From: Siphonobacter sp. SORGH_AS_0500
GTDB taxonomy: Bacteria; Bacteroidota; Bacteroidia; Cytophagales; Spirosomataceae
DNA length: 64,000 bases
Direction of reading: 5' to 3'
NCBI RefSeq assembly: GCF_002838835.1
Contig: NZ_NHPP01000001.1
Span: forward strand, 62,001-126,000
The position numbers were made by a program, and so were the translations under genes. Shown piece after piece: positions 1 to 9,697 of the stretch. Position 1 is the stretch's first letter. Every line of letters starts with the position of its first letter. A model generated the notes under the pieces. That model was not told the origin of the DNA. It did not search any database and saw only the letters and a list, made by a program, of their open reading frames with translations.

Positions 1-424
1 ACAGAAGAGAGTAGGAAATAATGCTTCTATCATTTTACTTCTTAAACGGAAGTAGGTAGTGTCTAAGGGGAATAAAAGAATGAATCGAGAGGGGTTAAAA
101 CCCATTACGAATAACCTGGTGACTTTTTTATTCGTATATGGGTGGGTTGGATAATGAATAATTGTTGACGTTACATAATAAAGTGTCTCTGATATCTATC
201 AGATCAGTAGAATGTAATCAGGAATGGAAAGTGAATAGAAAAGATTTTTGCGGTAGCTGGGTATGTAGTAAAAGGCCGTAGTCAATAATGATTGATTAGA
301 TAAATACTATTGAATACAAATAATTTATTAATAGATGTATTATGTAATTATTGAATATATTAATTATTGTGTATTTTAAAGTGGTCAATAGTTTTAGTAT
401 AGGTATGGGCTCAGTTTTTTAGAA
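1..424. other. AT-rich gap at window start
   Basis: No convincing coding region on either strand. The stretch becomes strongly AT-rich after about position 290. A TAnnTTTG box at 425-432 closes it and probably belongs to the lipoprotein gene that follows. Whatever gene lies to the left is outside the window. Confidence 0.5.
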
Positions 425-432
425 TATTTTTG
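425..432 (+). promoter_or_regulatory. -7 box for LEA14-like lipoprotein gene
   Basis: TATTTTTG fits the Bacteroidota TAnnTTTG box, 28 bases before the ATG at 460. No good TTG box sits 20 bases upstream, so the call is tentative. Confidence 0.4.
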
Positions 433-459
433 TTGCATAAAAAGGCATTTCCCAAATCC

Positions 460-1077
460 ATGAAAAAAATAATCTTATGGGGTTCGCTTCTGCTGGCAGC
501 AGGTACGCTGAGCCGTTGCGGTGTAAACAAACAAATTGCGGAAGCGAAAGCTCTGGGCGATTGTCGCTACGATGTAACCTCCGCAGATAGCATTTATCTA
601 GCTGGTGTAGACATTCGGGAGTTCAAGAACTTCGAAGCCCTTAATCCGTTGAAATTTCCACAGTTAGGAGCGGCATTGCTGCGTCAAAATGTGCCTTTAG
701 ATGCCCGGGTAAACCTGAATATCCAGAATCCAACGGGTAGGGCCGCCGGAATCAATCAATTGGAGTATAAAGTGCTGCTAACGGGGCAGGAGATTGCCAC
801 TGGGTTCATTAATGAGCGTATTTCGGTCGCTCCGGGCTCTAAAACGCAGGTTCCCATCCGAGTGTCGACAAACGCCTATCAATTGCTTTCTGATGCCAAA
901 ACGCGGGATTCGTTCATTCAGTTTGTACAGAATCTGGCGGGTAACAAATCAGCCAAGGCTAGTAAGTTAACCATCAAGATCAAGCCTACGCTTTCTTTAG
1001 GGGGAGCTCGGGTAAACTATCCGGGTTACATTACCATCGACCAGGAAGTGACCAACAAAATTCTGATTGGAAGATAA
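460..1077 (+). CDS. LEA14-like lipoprotein
   Basis: Protein of 205 residues. The N-terminus is a signal peptide (MKK, then a hydrophobic stretch) ending in Leu-Ser-Arg-Cys at residues 17-20. This is a loose lipobox (Arg at -1 is unusual), so lipidation is likely but not certain. The rest (about 45-200) is a beta-rich domain of the late-embryogenesis-abundant LEA14/WHy type: a short Asn-Pro motif (NIQNPTGRAAGINQLEYKV) followed by alternating strands. Such proteins are common, poorly characterised envelope lipoproteins of Bacteroidota. The ATG at 460 is preferred over an in-frame TTG at 430, because the TTG lies inside a TAnnTTTG promoter box (425-432) and the signal peptide begins at the ATG. 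A strong terminator follows 20 bases after the stop. Confidence 0.7.
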   Translation: MKKIILWGSLLLAAGTLSRCGVNKQIAEAKALGDCRYDVTSADSIYLAGVDIREFKNFEALNPLKFPQLGAALLRQNVPLDARVNLNIQNPTGRAAGINQLEYKVLLTGQEIATGFINERISVAPGSKTQVPIRVSTNAYQLLSDAKTRDSFIQFVQNLAGNKSAKASKLTIKIKPTLSLGGARVNYPGYITIDQEVTNKILIGR

Positions 1078-1096
1078 GATTACCCCTAAAGAAAAG

Positions 1097-1129
1097 AAAG
1101 GGTGGGGCATGGCTCCGCCCTTTTGTTTT
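1097..1129 (+). terminator. Rho-independent terminator
   Basis: A 12-bp stem (with G-U pairs), a 3-base loop and a following T-rich run. It ends six bases before the ATG of the next gene, so that gene has almost no room for its own promoter downstream of the hairpin. Confidence 0.75.
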
Positions 1130-1134
1130 ACCAA

Positions 1135-1971
1135 ATGACTTCATTACAGAACACGATATTTCGCGAGACGTTTGAACAATTCCTCTGGCAGGAAATGGAG
1201 GGAGAGGACTGGGTAAAAGCGGGTGAAGGCCGGTATGAAAATGAAGCCCGTCAATTGGCTATAGCTCTCAACGTAGAAAGGGATAAAATTGTACTTTTAC
1301 AAGAATTAGACTTTTACGAAAGACGGGGTTGGCAAGTGATTCAATTATGGCAGGATGTATGGGAGAATCAACCTTCCATTGTGAAAAGTCGGCTAAAGTC
1401 TTTGCTTGGAAAATCAGCCCGAATTCCGGGGCGGCTGACGTTTATAAAACCGATTGAATCTGATTTTTTTAAAGAGTTTTTGAAAAAGAACCATTTACAG
1501 GATTCGGCTAAATGTCCCTATCGCTACGGCTTATTTTTAAAAAATAAGCCACAAAACCAGCTTTTTTTAAATGACCCGACTATCGTTAATGACTGTGTGG
1601 CCGTGGCTGGCTTCGGCCCTGTACGTTTCATGCCTGGCCGGGGAGAAAACTACTATTCAGGAGAATTAATTCGGTTTTCTAATGTGCTGAATCATACGGT
1701 TGTGGGCGGACTGGATAAATTGATCAAAGCCTTTTTGCGTGAACATCCCGTGCAGGATTTAATGACCTACGCTGACCGGGATTGGTCAACTGGTAAAAGT
1801 TATGAACGGCTCGGTTTTAAGCGTGTAGGAACAACACTGCCACAGGAGTTCTGGCTGGATTTAAAAACGAATATTCGGCATTACCCACATCGACTCAAAA
1901 AGGATTTTTCGGGAGAATTCAGGGAAGTGTATAATTCCGGTAATTACAAGTACATCAAGTTTTTAAGTTAA
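1135..1971 (+). CDS. GNAT/Mom-like domain protein coupled to miaA
   Basis: Protein of 278 residues without a signal peptide. From memory of the family, residues about 70-270 resemble the C-terminal part of phage and bacterial homing-endonuclease (Hef-like) proteins, an acyltransferase-like fold also compared with phage Mom: a GWQVIQLWQDVWE segment, SRLKSLLGKSARIPGR, a GLFL strand, a GEL(I/L)RF strand, VVGGLDKLIKAFL and a TYADRDWSTGKSYERLGF motif. The N-terminal nuclease domain of those proteins is not apparent. The stop codon is separated from the miaA start by one base, so the two are surely co-translated. The ATG at 1135 is chosen because the longer frame from GTG 1102 would begin inside the terminator hairpin. 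Function is unknown; nucleic-acid acylation is a guess from the fold and the miaA linkage. Confidence 0.6.
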   Translation: MTSLQNTIFRETFEQFLWQEMEGEDWVKAGEGRYENEARQLAIALNVERDKIVLLQELDFYERRGWQVIQLWQDVWENQPSIVKSRLKSLLGKSARIPGRLTFIKPIESDFFKEFLKKNHLQDSAKCPYRYGLFLKNKPQNQLFLNDPTIVNDCVAVAGFGPVRFMPGRGENYYSGELIRFSNVLNHTVVGGLDKLIKAFLREHPVQDLMTYADRDWSTGKSYERLGFKRVGTTLPQEFWLDLKTNIRHYPHRLKKDFSGEFREVYNSGNYKYIKFLS

Positions 1972-1972
1972 T

Positions 1973-2893
1973 ATGAGCGAGTTACAAACGCTTCAGCCCC
2001 TCGTTATTCTTGGGCCGACGGCTTCGGGCAAAACCCGTCTGGCGGTGCAGTTAGCGAAAGAATTTAATGCAGAGATTATAAGCGTCGATTCCCGGCAGGT
2101 ATACCGGGATATGACGATTGGGACAGGGAAAGATCTGTCCGAATATGAAAATATACCCTACCATTTAATTGACCTGGTTGACGCCGGTACCGCTTATAAT
2201 CTAGCGGAATTTCAACGAGATTTTCGAGAAAAGTTTATTGAAATCAAGGATCGTCAAAAAAGACCCGTGTTGTGTGGAGGGACGGGTTTATACCTGGAAG
2301 CGGTACTTAAAAACCACCAGTATACAACCATTCCGAATGACTTTAAGCTAAGAACGGAATTGGATACCCTGACGGATGAAGAATTACAAAGTCGCTTTTC
2401 TCGTCTGCATTCCGCGTTTCATGCGGTCGCAGATCTTTCGACGCGGAAACGAACGATACGAGCCATTGAAATTGCGGAATACCTGCAAAATAATGCGTTG
2501 GAAGCTCGCCCTGAACTAACGTTAAATCCTCTGGTGATGGGCTTAAATCCACCCGTTGAAATCCGTCGGGATCGTATTACCAAACGTTTACGGGAACGAT
2601 TAGAAAACGGAATGATTGAAGAAGTAGAGGCTTTACTGAATCGGGGCATACCTGCGAACCGACTGATGTATTATGGTCTGGAATACAAGTTCATAACGGA
2701 ATATCTGGAAGGAAAATGGACGTATGCGTTACTCTTTGAACGATTGAACGTAGCCATTCATCAGTACGCTAAACGGCAGATGACCTTCTTCCGAAAAATG
2801 GAACGGGATGGCTTAACTATCCATTGGCTGGAGGGTTCGCCTGACGAAAATCTAATGACTGCTCGAACGCTTATCAAAGAAAACGGCGAATGA
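1973..2893 (+). CDS. miaA: tRNA dimethylallyltransferase MiaA
   Basis: Transfers a dimethylallyl group to N6 of A37 in tRNAs reading UNN codons (first step of ms2i6A). The 306-residue length is normal. Visible motifs: P-loop GPTASGKT at residues 14-21, the substrate-binding DSRQVYRDMTIGTGK segment, GGTGLYLEAVL, and the C-terminal TRKRTIRAIEIAEYL and KRQMTFFRKM motifs. It follows the GNAT-like gene with a one-base gap and has no promoter of its own, so translation is probably coupled. The stop codon lies inside the left arm of the terminator hairpin. Confidence 0.95.
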   Translation: MSELQTLQPLVILGPTASGKTRLAVQLAKEFNAEIISVDSRQVYRDMTIGTGKDLSEYENIPYHLIDLVDAGTAYNLAEFQRDFREKFIEIKDRQKRPVLCGGTGLYLEAVLKNHQYTTIPNDFKLRTELDTLTDEELQSRFSRLHSAFHAVADLSTRKRTIRAIEIAEYLQNNALEARPELTLNPLVMGLNPPVEIRRDRITKRLRERLENGMIEEVEALLNRGIPANRLMYYGLEYKFITEYLEGKWTYALLFERLNVAIHQYAKRQMTFFRKMERDGLTIHWLEGSPDENLMTARTLIKENGE

Positions 2894-2918
2894 ACCTGAA
2901 ATCATTCGCCGTTTTTTA
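2881..2918 (+). terminator. Terminator of miaA
   Basis: A 13-bp perfect stem (AAACGGCGAATGA with its complement) and an 8-base loop, followed by T6. It overlaps the last codons of miaA and separates miaA from the convergent lipoprotein gene. Confidence 0.85.
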
Positions 2919-2937
2919 TAAAGGTAATGTTATCCAA

Positions 2938-3780
2938 TTATTGCACTGGATTACTCAATAATCCATCGCTTTTAATAATGCTTTTCAGCTCTGCGTAAGG
3001 AATCATAATTTCCGTTGGACCTTCAGCGTATGACTTGATTTCCATCGCATTATAGCGGAATAATAAGCCCTCTTTCTGGATGCTGAAATTATCATTTAAA
3101 GCAAAGGCATTCCCCGTAAAAAAGTAACGATCTCCGTAGGCATCCCCGTCTTTTAATCCTTCCTGTTTACGGAAAATTTTCTCGGCTACGGTCGAAAGAG
3201 TCTTCTCGTAACCTGGCTTAAATAATTCGGAAAGATTAATCCGGTGTCCGTTCGTAGTGAAGTTAGCGTATTGCGTGAACGTAACGGGATGAGCACCGCC
3301 GGAGTAATTGTAGCTGAAAATCGAAACGACAGTCAACTGAGGCGTTTGTCGGATTACCTCGGTTTTTACTTCACTCGCCCAGGCTCCGCCTAAAATGGGT
3401 TCATTCGGAAAACGTTTCCGCTGATCGGTAATAAAGTCATCAAAGCCTGCCACAAAGTCCTTTACGACGGTATTCGGGCTGGCTTTCTTCATTTCTTCTG
3501 TACTGCTCTCTCCGTCCAGGTAACCCGAGGCCGCCACACTGGCCCGAATAATGCTGTCGGTCAGAGCTTTGTTTCCTTCAAAAACCGGATACGTGAAGCT
3601 GGCTTTCGCACACAAAGAGTCGGGACGTACGCATAACTGACTCTGAACGGAATCGCCTTTGATTTCATAGGCGGGGGCGTCCGAACCTTTGGCAGAGGAC
3701 TGTTCCGATTGTTTGGACTCACATGACGCCAATAGAACTAAGGCGGGGAATAAGAGGGTTACTTTCTTCATAGTGTTCAT
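2938..3780 (-). CDS. DUF3298/DUF4163 (RsiV-like) lipoprotein
   Basis: Protein of 280 residues with a lipoprotein signal peptide (LVLLASC lipobox, Cys about residue 20) and a short Ser/Lys-rich linker. The body fits DUF4163 (about 50-150) followed by DUF3298 (about 180-270): VVSIFSYNYSGGAHPVTFTQYANF and the late LLFRYNAMEIKSYAEGPTEIMIPYAEL strand. This pair of domains is found in RsiV anti-sigma factors and in peptidoglycan- or lysozyme-related envelope proteins. Here there is no sigma factor next to it, so an anti-sigma role is not supported. Start at 3780 (MNTMKK) or 3771 (MKK). Confidence 0.75.
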   Translation of the reverse strand: MNTMKKVTLLFPALVLLASCESKQSEQSSAKGSDAPAYEIKGDSVQSQLCVRPDSLCAKASFTYPVFEGNKALTDSIIRASVAASGYLDGESSTEEMKKASPNTVVKDFVAGFDDFITDQRKRFPNEPILGGAWASEVKTEVIRQTPQLTVVSIFSYNYSGGAHPVTFTQYANFTTNGHRINLSELFKPGYEKTLSTVAEKIFRKQEGLKDGDAYGDRYFFTGNAFALNDNFSIQKEGLLFRYNAMEIKSYAEGPTEIMIPYAELKSIIKSDGLLSNPVQ

Positions 3781-4020
3781 GAATGGGACTGAGAACGGCT
3801 TGAATGGGCAGAAGGATGACCAGAAAAGGCTCTAGTTACGTTTGGGGCTGTTTGTTGTTCAATAGAAATGGTGGTAAATGGATCGTTAACCGTAAGAAGG
3901 TCGTGCCATAAAGCCATTTCAGTACGTTTGGGGCTAACATTCGGAAGTAAGGTTAACCCTTGCCTTCGGTGAGGTGTGAAAGTAACCAGAACTTCCGAAT
4001 TACCCAGCTCAAACGAATAA

Positions 4021-5274
4021 TTATGACTTTTCGGCCCAGATTTGAGCCAGATTTACGATGACTTCCACGGCTTTTTCCATGTCCTGACGTGTTACCCATT
4101 CCTGACGGGAGTGAAAAGCGTGCTCGCCTGCAAAAATATTGGGGCAAGGCAAGCCCATGAAGGAAAGTCGGGAACCGTCGGTACCTCCGCGAATGCTCAT
4201 TTGCTTCGCCACAATACCGCTGCGTTCAATAGCTTCCAAAGCATATTGAGCTACTTGTGGATGCTGATCTAGTACCTCTTTCATGTTCCGGTACTGCTCC
4301 ATAACCTTGAAGTCAATGCTGGAATTTGGATAATGCGTTAATACCTGATTGGTAATCTCTTTCAGAAAGGCTTCCTTTTCGTGCAGGCCTGCTTCCGAAA
4401 AATCACGGATGATGAATTCCAGTTCGGCTTCTTCAACCGTTCCATTCATGAAAGTCGGATGAACAAAGCCTTCCATCGCTTCCGTCGTTTCGGGCGAAAG
4501 GCGATCTTTAGGTAAAGCAGCCAGAATGTCTCCGGCAATCTTGATGGCACTTTCCATGCGTCCTTTGGCAAAACCGGGGTGCTGACTAACTCCCTGAATG
4601 CGAAGGTGAACGGCGTCGGCAGAGAAGGTCTCGTCTTCCAGCGAACCCAGCGTTTCGCCGTCAATGGTATAGCCGAAGTGAGCACCGAGTTTCGCCAGAT
4701 TTACGTGTTCTGTACCACGTCCTACTTCTTCATCAGGCGTGAAGAGGATCTTAATAACGCCGTGTTCAATTTCGGGATGCGTAATGAGGTAATGAACCGC
4801 ATCCATAATTTCAGCCACACCGGCTTTGTTATCAGCTCCCAACAAAGTAGTTCCAGAGGCAGTAATCAAATCATTCCCAATCTGAGCGGCCAGGTCGGGG
4901 TGATCTTTCTGGCGAATCACCTGTGTGGGGTCATCGGGCAGAATCACATCGGAACCATCGTAATTTTTGTGAACCAGGGGTTTGACACCGGCCCCGGAGC
5001 AGTCGGGCGAGGTATCCACGTGCGAACAGAAGCAGATCACCGGAATATTCGTTTTGCCGGAGGTAGCTGGTAACGTCGCATAGACGTACCCGAATGCATC
5101 CAGTTCAGCATCCGTAATACCCATTTCCAGAAGCTCCTGAACGAGTATTCGGCTTAAATCTTTCTGTTTTTCAGTAGAAGGAGAGGTTTTTGAATGCGGA
5201 TCGGATTGCGTATCGACCTGAACATAACGTAAAAAGCGATCGGTGACGGTAAAATTATAATTCGCTGAAATCAT
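4021..5274 (-). CDS. pepT: Peptidase T (tripeptide aminopeptidase)
   Basis: Cytosolic two-zinc aminopeptidase of family M20B that removes the N-terminal residue of tripeptides. The 417-residue length is normal. Metal and catalytic residues are visible: His85 and Asp87 (CSHVDTSPD), Asp148 (LLGADNKAG), the Glu182-Glu183 pair (FTPDEEVGRG), the lid-domain segment SQHPGFAKG, and the C-terminal MSIRGGTDGSRLSFMGLPCPN with AFHSRQEWV. Divergently transcribed from gltA, with 192 bases between the starts; a minus-strand TAnnTTTG box lies at 5303-5310. Confidence 0.95.
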   Translation of the reverse strand: MISANYNFTVTDRFLRYVQVDTQSDPHSKTSPSTEKQKDLSRILVQELLEMGITDAELDAFGYVYATLPATSGKTNIPVICFCSHVDTSPDCSGAGVKPLVHKNYDGSDVILPDDPTQVIRQKDHPDLAAQIGNDLITASGTTLLGADNKAGVAEIMDAVHYLITHPEIEHGVIKILFTPDEEVGRGTEHVNLAKLGAHFGYTIDGETLGSLEDETFSADAVHLRIQGVSQHPGFAKGRMESAIKIAGDILAALPKDRLSPETTEAMEGFVHPTFMNGTVEEAELEFIIRDFSEAGLHEKEAFLKEITNQVLTHYPNSSIDFKVMEQYRNMKEVLDQHPQVAQYALEAIERSGIVAKQMSIRGGTDGSRLSFMGLPCPNIFAGEHAFHSRQEWVTRQDMEKAVEVIVNLAQIWAEKS

Positions 5275-5302
5275 TGATAGTCAATAGAATAAGGGATTTG
5301 TA

Positions 5303-5310
5303 CAAAATTA
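5303..5310 (-). promoter_or_regulatory. -7 box for pepT
   Basis: Read on the minus strand this is TAATTTTG, matching TAnnTTTG, 29 bases before the pepT start. The -33 side is poor. Confidence 0.4.
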
Positions 5311-5466
5311 TATAGCAAATTAGCAAGTTTTTTTGCGGAATGGAGGCCGCTTTTTTACGTCATTCAAATTTATTTTTGTGCCGTGTGAAGGGTTTTTGTG
5401 TATTTTCGCTGTCATCAAAACGATGCCTCTCCTTAGCATGGCCATTGCCAAATAAATTTTTGCTTT

Positions 5467-6747
5467 ATGTCTGATTTTGCAGAACTGTCCGTTGAAGGTA
5501 AAAAGTATCAACTTCCCATCGTAGTAGGGACGGAGGCTGAAAAAGCCCTCGATATTAACAAACTTCGCGATGAATCGGGATACATCACGATTGATTCTGG
5601 GTACAAAAACACTGGTGCTACGAAAAGTGCAATCACTTTTCTGGATGGTGAGAAGGGTATTCTGAACTACCGTGGCTATAGTATCGAAGATTTAGCAGCG
5701 AAAGCGACTTTCCTTGAAGTCGCTTATTTGCTTATTTATGGAGAGCTTCCCACTACTGAGCAATACGCTGAATTCGAAGGAGCGATTCGTCGCCACACGA
5801 TCGTAAACGAAGGCGTACGTACGATCTTTGAAGGATTCCCCGTGAATTCGCACCCCATGGCGACGCTTTCCTCGCTGGTAAGCTCCCTGAGTGCCTTCTA
5901 TCCAGACTCGTACGAAGGAAAAGACAATTCTGACCGTCATATCATTCGCTTACTGGCGAAGTTGCCTACAATTGCCAGCTGGAGCTATAAACGGGCGATG
6001 GGCCACCCGATGAACTATCCTAAAAATGATTTGGACTACTGTTCAAACTTTTTACACATGATGTTCTCGCTGCCCGTTGAGAAATACGAAGTTGATCCCG
6101 TGGTTGCTTCAGCCCTGAACACGCTGTTGATCCTCCACGCCGATCACGAACAAAACTGTTCGACTTCGACGGTACGTCTGGTCGGTTCTTCTCAGGCCAA
6201 CCTGTACTCTTCGATTTCGGCGGGTATTAGTGCTCTCTGGGGACCTCTGCACGGCGGTGCTAACCAGGAAGTAATCGAAATGCTCGAAGCGATCAAAGCC
6301 GACGGCGGAGACGTTAGCAAATACATTGATATGGCTAAAAACGCGAAAACAACGGGCTTCCGTTTGTTCGGTTTTGGTCACCGTGTGTACAAAAACTTCG
6401 ATCCCCGGGCGAAAATCATTAAGAAAGCAGCTGACGAAGTACTGGCGAAACTGGGCGTGAATGATCCCGTTCTGGAAATCGCAAAAGGACTGGAAGAAGC
6501 TGCTTTGAACGACGAATACTTCGTTGCTCGCAAGTTATACCCCAACGTAGATTTCTATTCAGGTATCATCTATCGTGCTTTAGGCATCCCAACGAACATG
6601 TTTACCGTTATGTTCGCCATCGGACGTCTGCCCGGCTGGATTGCTCAGTGGAAAGAAATGCGTGCGGCGAAAGAACCTATTGGTCGTCCTCGCCAGATTT
6701 ATACGGGTGCTACGCTTCGCGAATTCGTTCCTATCGAAAACCGATAG
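5467..6747 (+). CDS. gltA: Citrate synthase
   Basis: Condenses acetyl-CoA and oxaloacetate to citrate, the entry step of the TCA cycle. The 426-residue length and sequence fit the Gram-negative hexameric type. The catalytic triad falls at His262 (LHGGANQEV), His305 (FGHRVYKNFDPR) and Asp362 (NVDFYSGI), nearly the same numbers as in the E. coli enzyme. Monocistronic, with a terminator directly downstream. TATTTTTG and TATTTTCG boxes in the 90 bases upstream are promoter candidates. Confidence 0.96.
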   Translation: MSDFAELSVEGKKYQLPIVVGTEAEKALDINKLRDESGYITIDSGYKNTGATKSAITFLDGEKGILNYRGYSIEDLAAKATFLEVAYLLIYGELPTTEQYAEFEGAIRRHTIVNEGVRTIFEGFPVNSHPMATLSSLVSSLSAFYPDSYEGKDNSDRHIIRLLAKLPTIASWSYKRAMGHPMNYPKNDLDYCSNFLHMMFSLPVEKYEVDPVVASALNTLLILHADHEQNCSTSTVRLVGSSQANLYSSISAGISALWGPLHGGANQEVIEMLEAIKADGGDVSKYIDMAKNAKTTGFRLFGFGHRVYKNFDPRAKIIKKAADEVLAKLGVNDPVLEIAKGLEEAALNDEYFVARKLYPNVDFYSGIIYRALGIPTNMFTVMFAIGRLPGWIAQWKEMRAAKEPIGRPRQIYTGATLREFVPIENR

Positions 6748-6766
6748 TCACCGAACTGCTATTCAA

Positions 6767-6795
6767 AAATGTGGGCTTGTTCCCACATTTTTTTT
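6767..6795 (+). terminator. Terminator of gltA
   Basis: Nine-bp stem AAATGTGGG/CCCACATTT, short loop, and a run of eight or more T. The remainder of the gap to 7140 shows no gene; it is ordinary leader DNA for the next gene. Confidence 0.85.
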
Positions 6796-7140
6796 GCCTT
6801 TACTTTTTCATGGCTTTTATGGGAAAGGCTTCCTCGGTTCGGGGAGGCCTTCTTTGTTCAGTAGGAAGTGGAAAAGATGATTGCACCGTACTCAAAATAT
6901 TAGAACGTTTCTTTCAAACCTGACCGAAGGATGTTTGGATTTGTTATGAAATGGTAAATTGAAAGATCAGAATCTTTTGGAAGAGGAGAATGAAATGATT
7001 CATTAGGGGCTTCTGGAGGCAATAAAGAATGCTAAATTTTGACACCAGCCTCGGCCTAAATGCACTACCTTAGTGGCCTATCGTACTTCTGAAGCGTTTT
7101 CCAGGGATTGGAAGACGTGCTTCTAAAAACTAACGCATGC

Positions 7141-9414
7141 ATGGAAGAGAAAAAAAATCTTCGCCGTCAGGATGCTTTGGATTACCACTCCAAAGGCCGT
7201 CCTGGAAAGATCGAAGTGGTTACTACGAAAGAAACAGCCACTCAACGCGACCTCTCACTAGCTTATTCGCCCGGTGTTGCAGAACCCTGTCTCGCTATTG
7301 CTCAAAATCCTGAAGACGTATATACATACACCGCCAAGGGTAACCTCGTAGCGGTCATCTCCAACGGTACGGCTGTACTGGGACTGGGAGATATTGGTCC
7401 AGAGGCGGGTAAGCCCGTTATGGAAGGGAAAGGCGTACTTTTCAAGATTTATTCAGATATCGACGTCTTTGATATTGAGCTGAATACAAAAAACGTCGAT
7501 GAATTTGTTCGGACGGTAAAAATCCTTGAACCGACCTTCGGCGGTGTGAACCTCGAAGATATTAAGGCTCCCGAGTGTTTCGAAATTGAAGATCGTCTGC
7601 GGAAGGAACTGAAGATTCCCGTCATGCACGATGACCAGCATGGAACGGCGATTATCTCCGGTGCTGCTCTGTTAAACGCTCTGGAAATCGTTGGAAAGAA
7701 AATCAGCGAAGTAAGATTCGTGATTAGTGGAGCCGGAGCGGCGGCCATTTCCTGTACAAAAATGTACGTGAATCTGGGAGCCCGTAAGGAAAACATCACG
7801 ATGTTCGATAAAGACGGTACGATCTGTCTGGAACGCGATAACATCTTTGATATTCAGCGTGAATTTGCCGTAGAGAAATCCATTTCTATGGTAGACGCGG
7901 TCAAAGGTGCCGACGTTTTCATTGGATTAAGTGCGGCCAATGTCCTTTCGCAGGATATGGTGCGGAGCATGGGGGATAACCCCATCGTTTTTGCCATGGC
8001 TAACCCTTCGCCTGAAATCTCTTACGAAGACGCTACCGCGGCTCGTCCTGACATTATTATGGCGACGGGACGTAGTGATTACCCCAATCAGGTTAATAAC
8101 GTCTTAGGTTTCCCGTATATCTTCCGGGGAGCTCTCGACGTGCGGGCCACGGGCATTAATGAAGCCATGAAAATGGCGGCTACGTATGCTCTTGCCGAAT
8201 TAGCTAAAGAACCCGTCCCCGATATTGTAACGATTGCTTACAACGAGAAAAACCTGTCTTTTGGCCGGAATTATATCATTCCCAAGCCGATGGACCCTCG
8301 TTTATTAACCAAAGTAGCTCCCGCAGTAGCGAAAGCAGCGATGGAGTCAGGCTTAGCAACCCAGCCCATTGAAGACTGGGAAGCTTACGAGCAGGTATTA
8401 GCGAAACGCTTAGGTCAGGATAACCAATTGACCCGTGCCATCGTCAACAAGGCGAAAAAAGATCCTAAGAAAGTAGTTTTTGCCGATGCCGAAAGTCAGG
8501 CGGTATTGAAAGCTGTTCAGCAAGTATGGGACGAAGGCATTTGCGAGCCTATTTTATTGGGTAACCAGACTAAAATTCGCCAGCTCATCAAGGAAGACCG
8601 TCTGGAACTGGAAGGCATTCAGATCATTGATCCTCGTTCGGAGGAGGCCAAATCGCTGGCGGATGAATTTGCTTCGGCTTTCTACGAAAAACGCAAACGC
8701 CGGGGAATTAGTCCCGCTGATGCCCAGCAATTTATGCTTCGTCGGACGTATTTCGGTGCGATGATGGTAGAGACGGGCAAGGCCGACTGTCTGATCTCGG
8801 GTCTGACGCGTAACTACCCCGATACCATTCGTCCTTCCTTGCAGATCATTGGTCGCCGGGAAGGCATCAGTAAGGTGTGCGGTATGTACATCCTGTTAAC
8901 GAAAAAAGGACCCTTATTCCTTTCTGATACGACGGTTAACTTCAATCCGACGGTTGAGGAACTCGTTGAGATCACGGAATTAACGGCGAATTCAGTAGAA
9001 AGCATGGGTGTTAAACCCAGAATCGCTCTGTTAACCTACTCTAACTTCGGTACGGCTGACGGTGAAGATGCTGAAAAAATGCGGAAAGCTACAGCCATCC
9101 TCCGTGGAAAGCATCCCGATTGGGTAGTAGAAGGCGAAATGCAGGCTCACCTGGCCTTTAATACCGATCTGGTGAAGCAACAGTATCCTTTCTCTGATTT
9201 AGCCGAAGAGGGAGCCAATGTGTTAATTTTCCCTAACCTGTCCGCCGCTAACATTGCCTATAACTTACTGAAAGAAGTAGGGGATCTGGAATACATCGGC
9301 CCTGTTCTTTTAGGATTGAAGAAACCCGTGCACGTATTGCAGTTGGGTAGTTCCGTTCGGGAGATCGTAAATATGGTGGCCATTGCAGTTACGCAGGCTC
9401 AGGAAATCCGGTAA
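7141..9414 (+). CDS. maeB: NADP-dependent malic enzyme with phosphotransacetylase-like domain
   Basis: Oxidative decarboxylation of malate to pyruvate with NADP, supplying NADPH. Two fused parts: an N-terminal malic enzyme (about 1-420; [30 protein letters not shown], the Lys/Asp site in [20 protein letters not shown], and the NAD(P) loop SGAGAAAIS) and a C-terminal phosphotransacetylase domain (about 430-757; [28 protein letters not shown]), which in the E. coli homologue senses acetyl-CoA rather than catalysing. The length of 757 residues from the ATG at 7141 is typical. An in-frame TTG at 7108 would add 11 residues of unlike composition and is not preferred. Confidence 0.93.
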   Translation: MEEKKNLRRQDALDYHSKGRPGKIEVVTTKETATQRDLSLAYSPGVAEPCLAIAQNPEDVYTYTAKGNLVAVISNGTAVLGLGDIGPEAGKPVMEGKGVLFKIYSDIDVFDIELNTKNVDEFVRTVKILEPTFGGVNLEDIKAPECFEIEDRLRKELKIPVMHDDQHGTAIISGAALLNALEIVGKKISEVRFVISGAGAAAISCTKMYVNLGARKENITMFDKDGTICLERDNIFDIQREFAVEKSISMVDAVKGADVFIGLSAANVLSQDMVRSMGDNPIVFAMANPSPEISYEDATAARPDIIMATGRSDYPNQVNNVLGFPYIFRGALDVRATGINEAMKMAATYALAELAKEPVPDIVTIAYNEKNLSFGRNYIIPKPMDPRLLTKVAPAVAKAAMESGLATQPIEDWEAYEQVLAKRLGQDNQLTRAIVNKAKKDPKKVVFADAESQAVLKAVQQVWDEGICEPILLGNQTKIRQLIKEDRLELEGIQIIDPRSEEAKSLADEFASAFYEKRKRRGISPADAQQFMLRRTYFGAMMVETGKADCLISGLTRNYPDTIRPSLQIIGRREGISKVCGMYILLTKKGPLFLSDTTVNFNPTVEELVEITELTANSVESMGVKPRIALLTYSNFGTADGEDAEKMRKATAILRGKHPDWVVEGEMQAHLAFNTDLVKQQYPFSDLAEEGANVLIFPNLSAANIAYNLLKEVGDLEYIGPVLLGLKKPVHVLQLGSSVREIVNMVAIAVTQAQEIR

Positions 9415-9439
9415 AATACATTAGGAATCTCGTTGAAAG

Positions 9440-9473
9440 TTCCCGTCCGGTTTTTCCGTGGCGGGAATTTTTT
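9440..9473 (+). terminator. Terminator of maeB
   Basis: Imperfect GC-rich stem (TTCCCG...CGGGAA with an inner CGG/CCG) followed by T6, 25 bases after the stop codon. Confidence 0.7.
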
Positions 9474-9536
9474 ATACATAACAGTAAGCCTATTTTGCAA
9501 GCAAAAACTTGTAATGAAATGAGTATTTGTTTAAGT

Positions 9537-9652
9537 GTGTATTTTATTAAATAAGTAAATAGTGATTCAAGTAAAAGAGGTTATGAATAAATAATGATTT
9601 ACGTAAATTATCAATTACTTATTTTAATAAAGCATTATTTAAGTAAATACAC
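9537..9652. repeat. AT-rich long palindrome, copy 1
   Basis: Nested inverted repeat: outer arms 9537-9552 and 9637-9652 match at 14 of 16 positions, inner arms 9549-9575 and 9598-9624 at 21 of 27. It is built from words such as AATAAGTAAAT and TTTACGTAAAT. It belongs to a family seen in several other gaps of this window. It ends 45 bases before the methyltransferase start. Confidence 0.65.
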
Positions 9653-9697
9653 ATTTGTAAAGAACAGTTAATCAGTGCCTTAAACCACCTTGATGTT

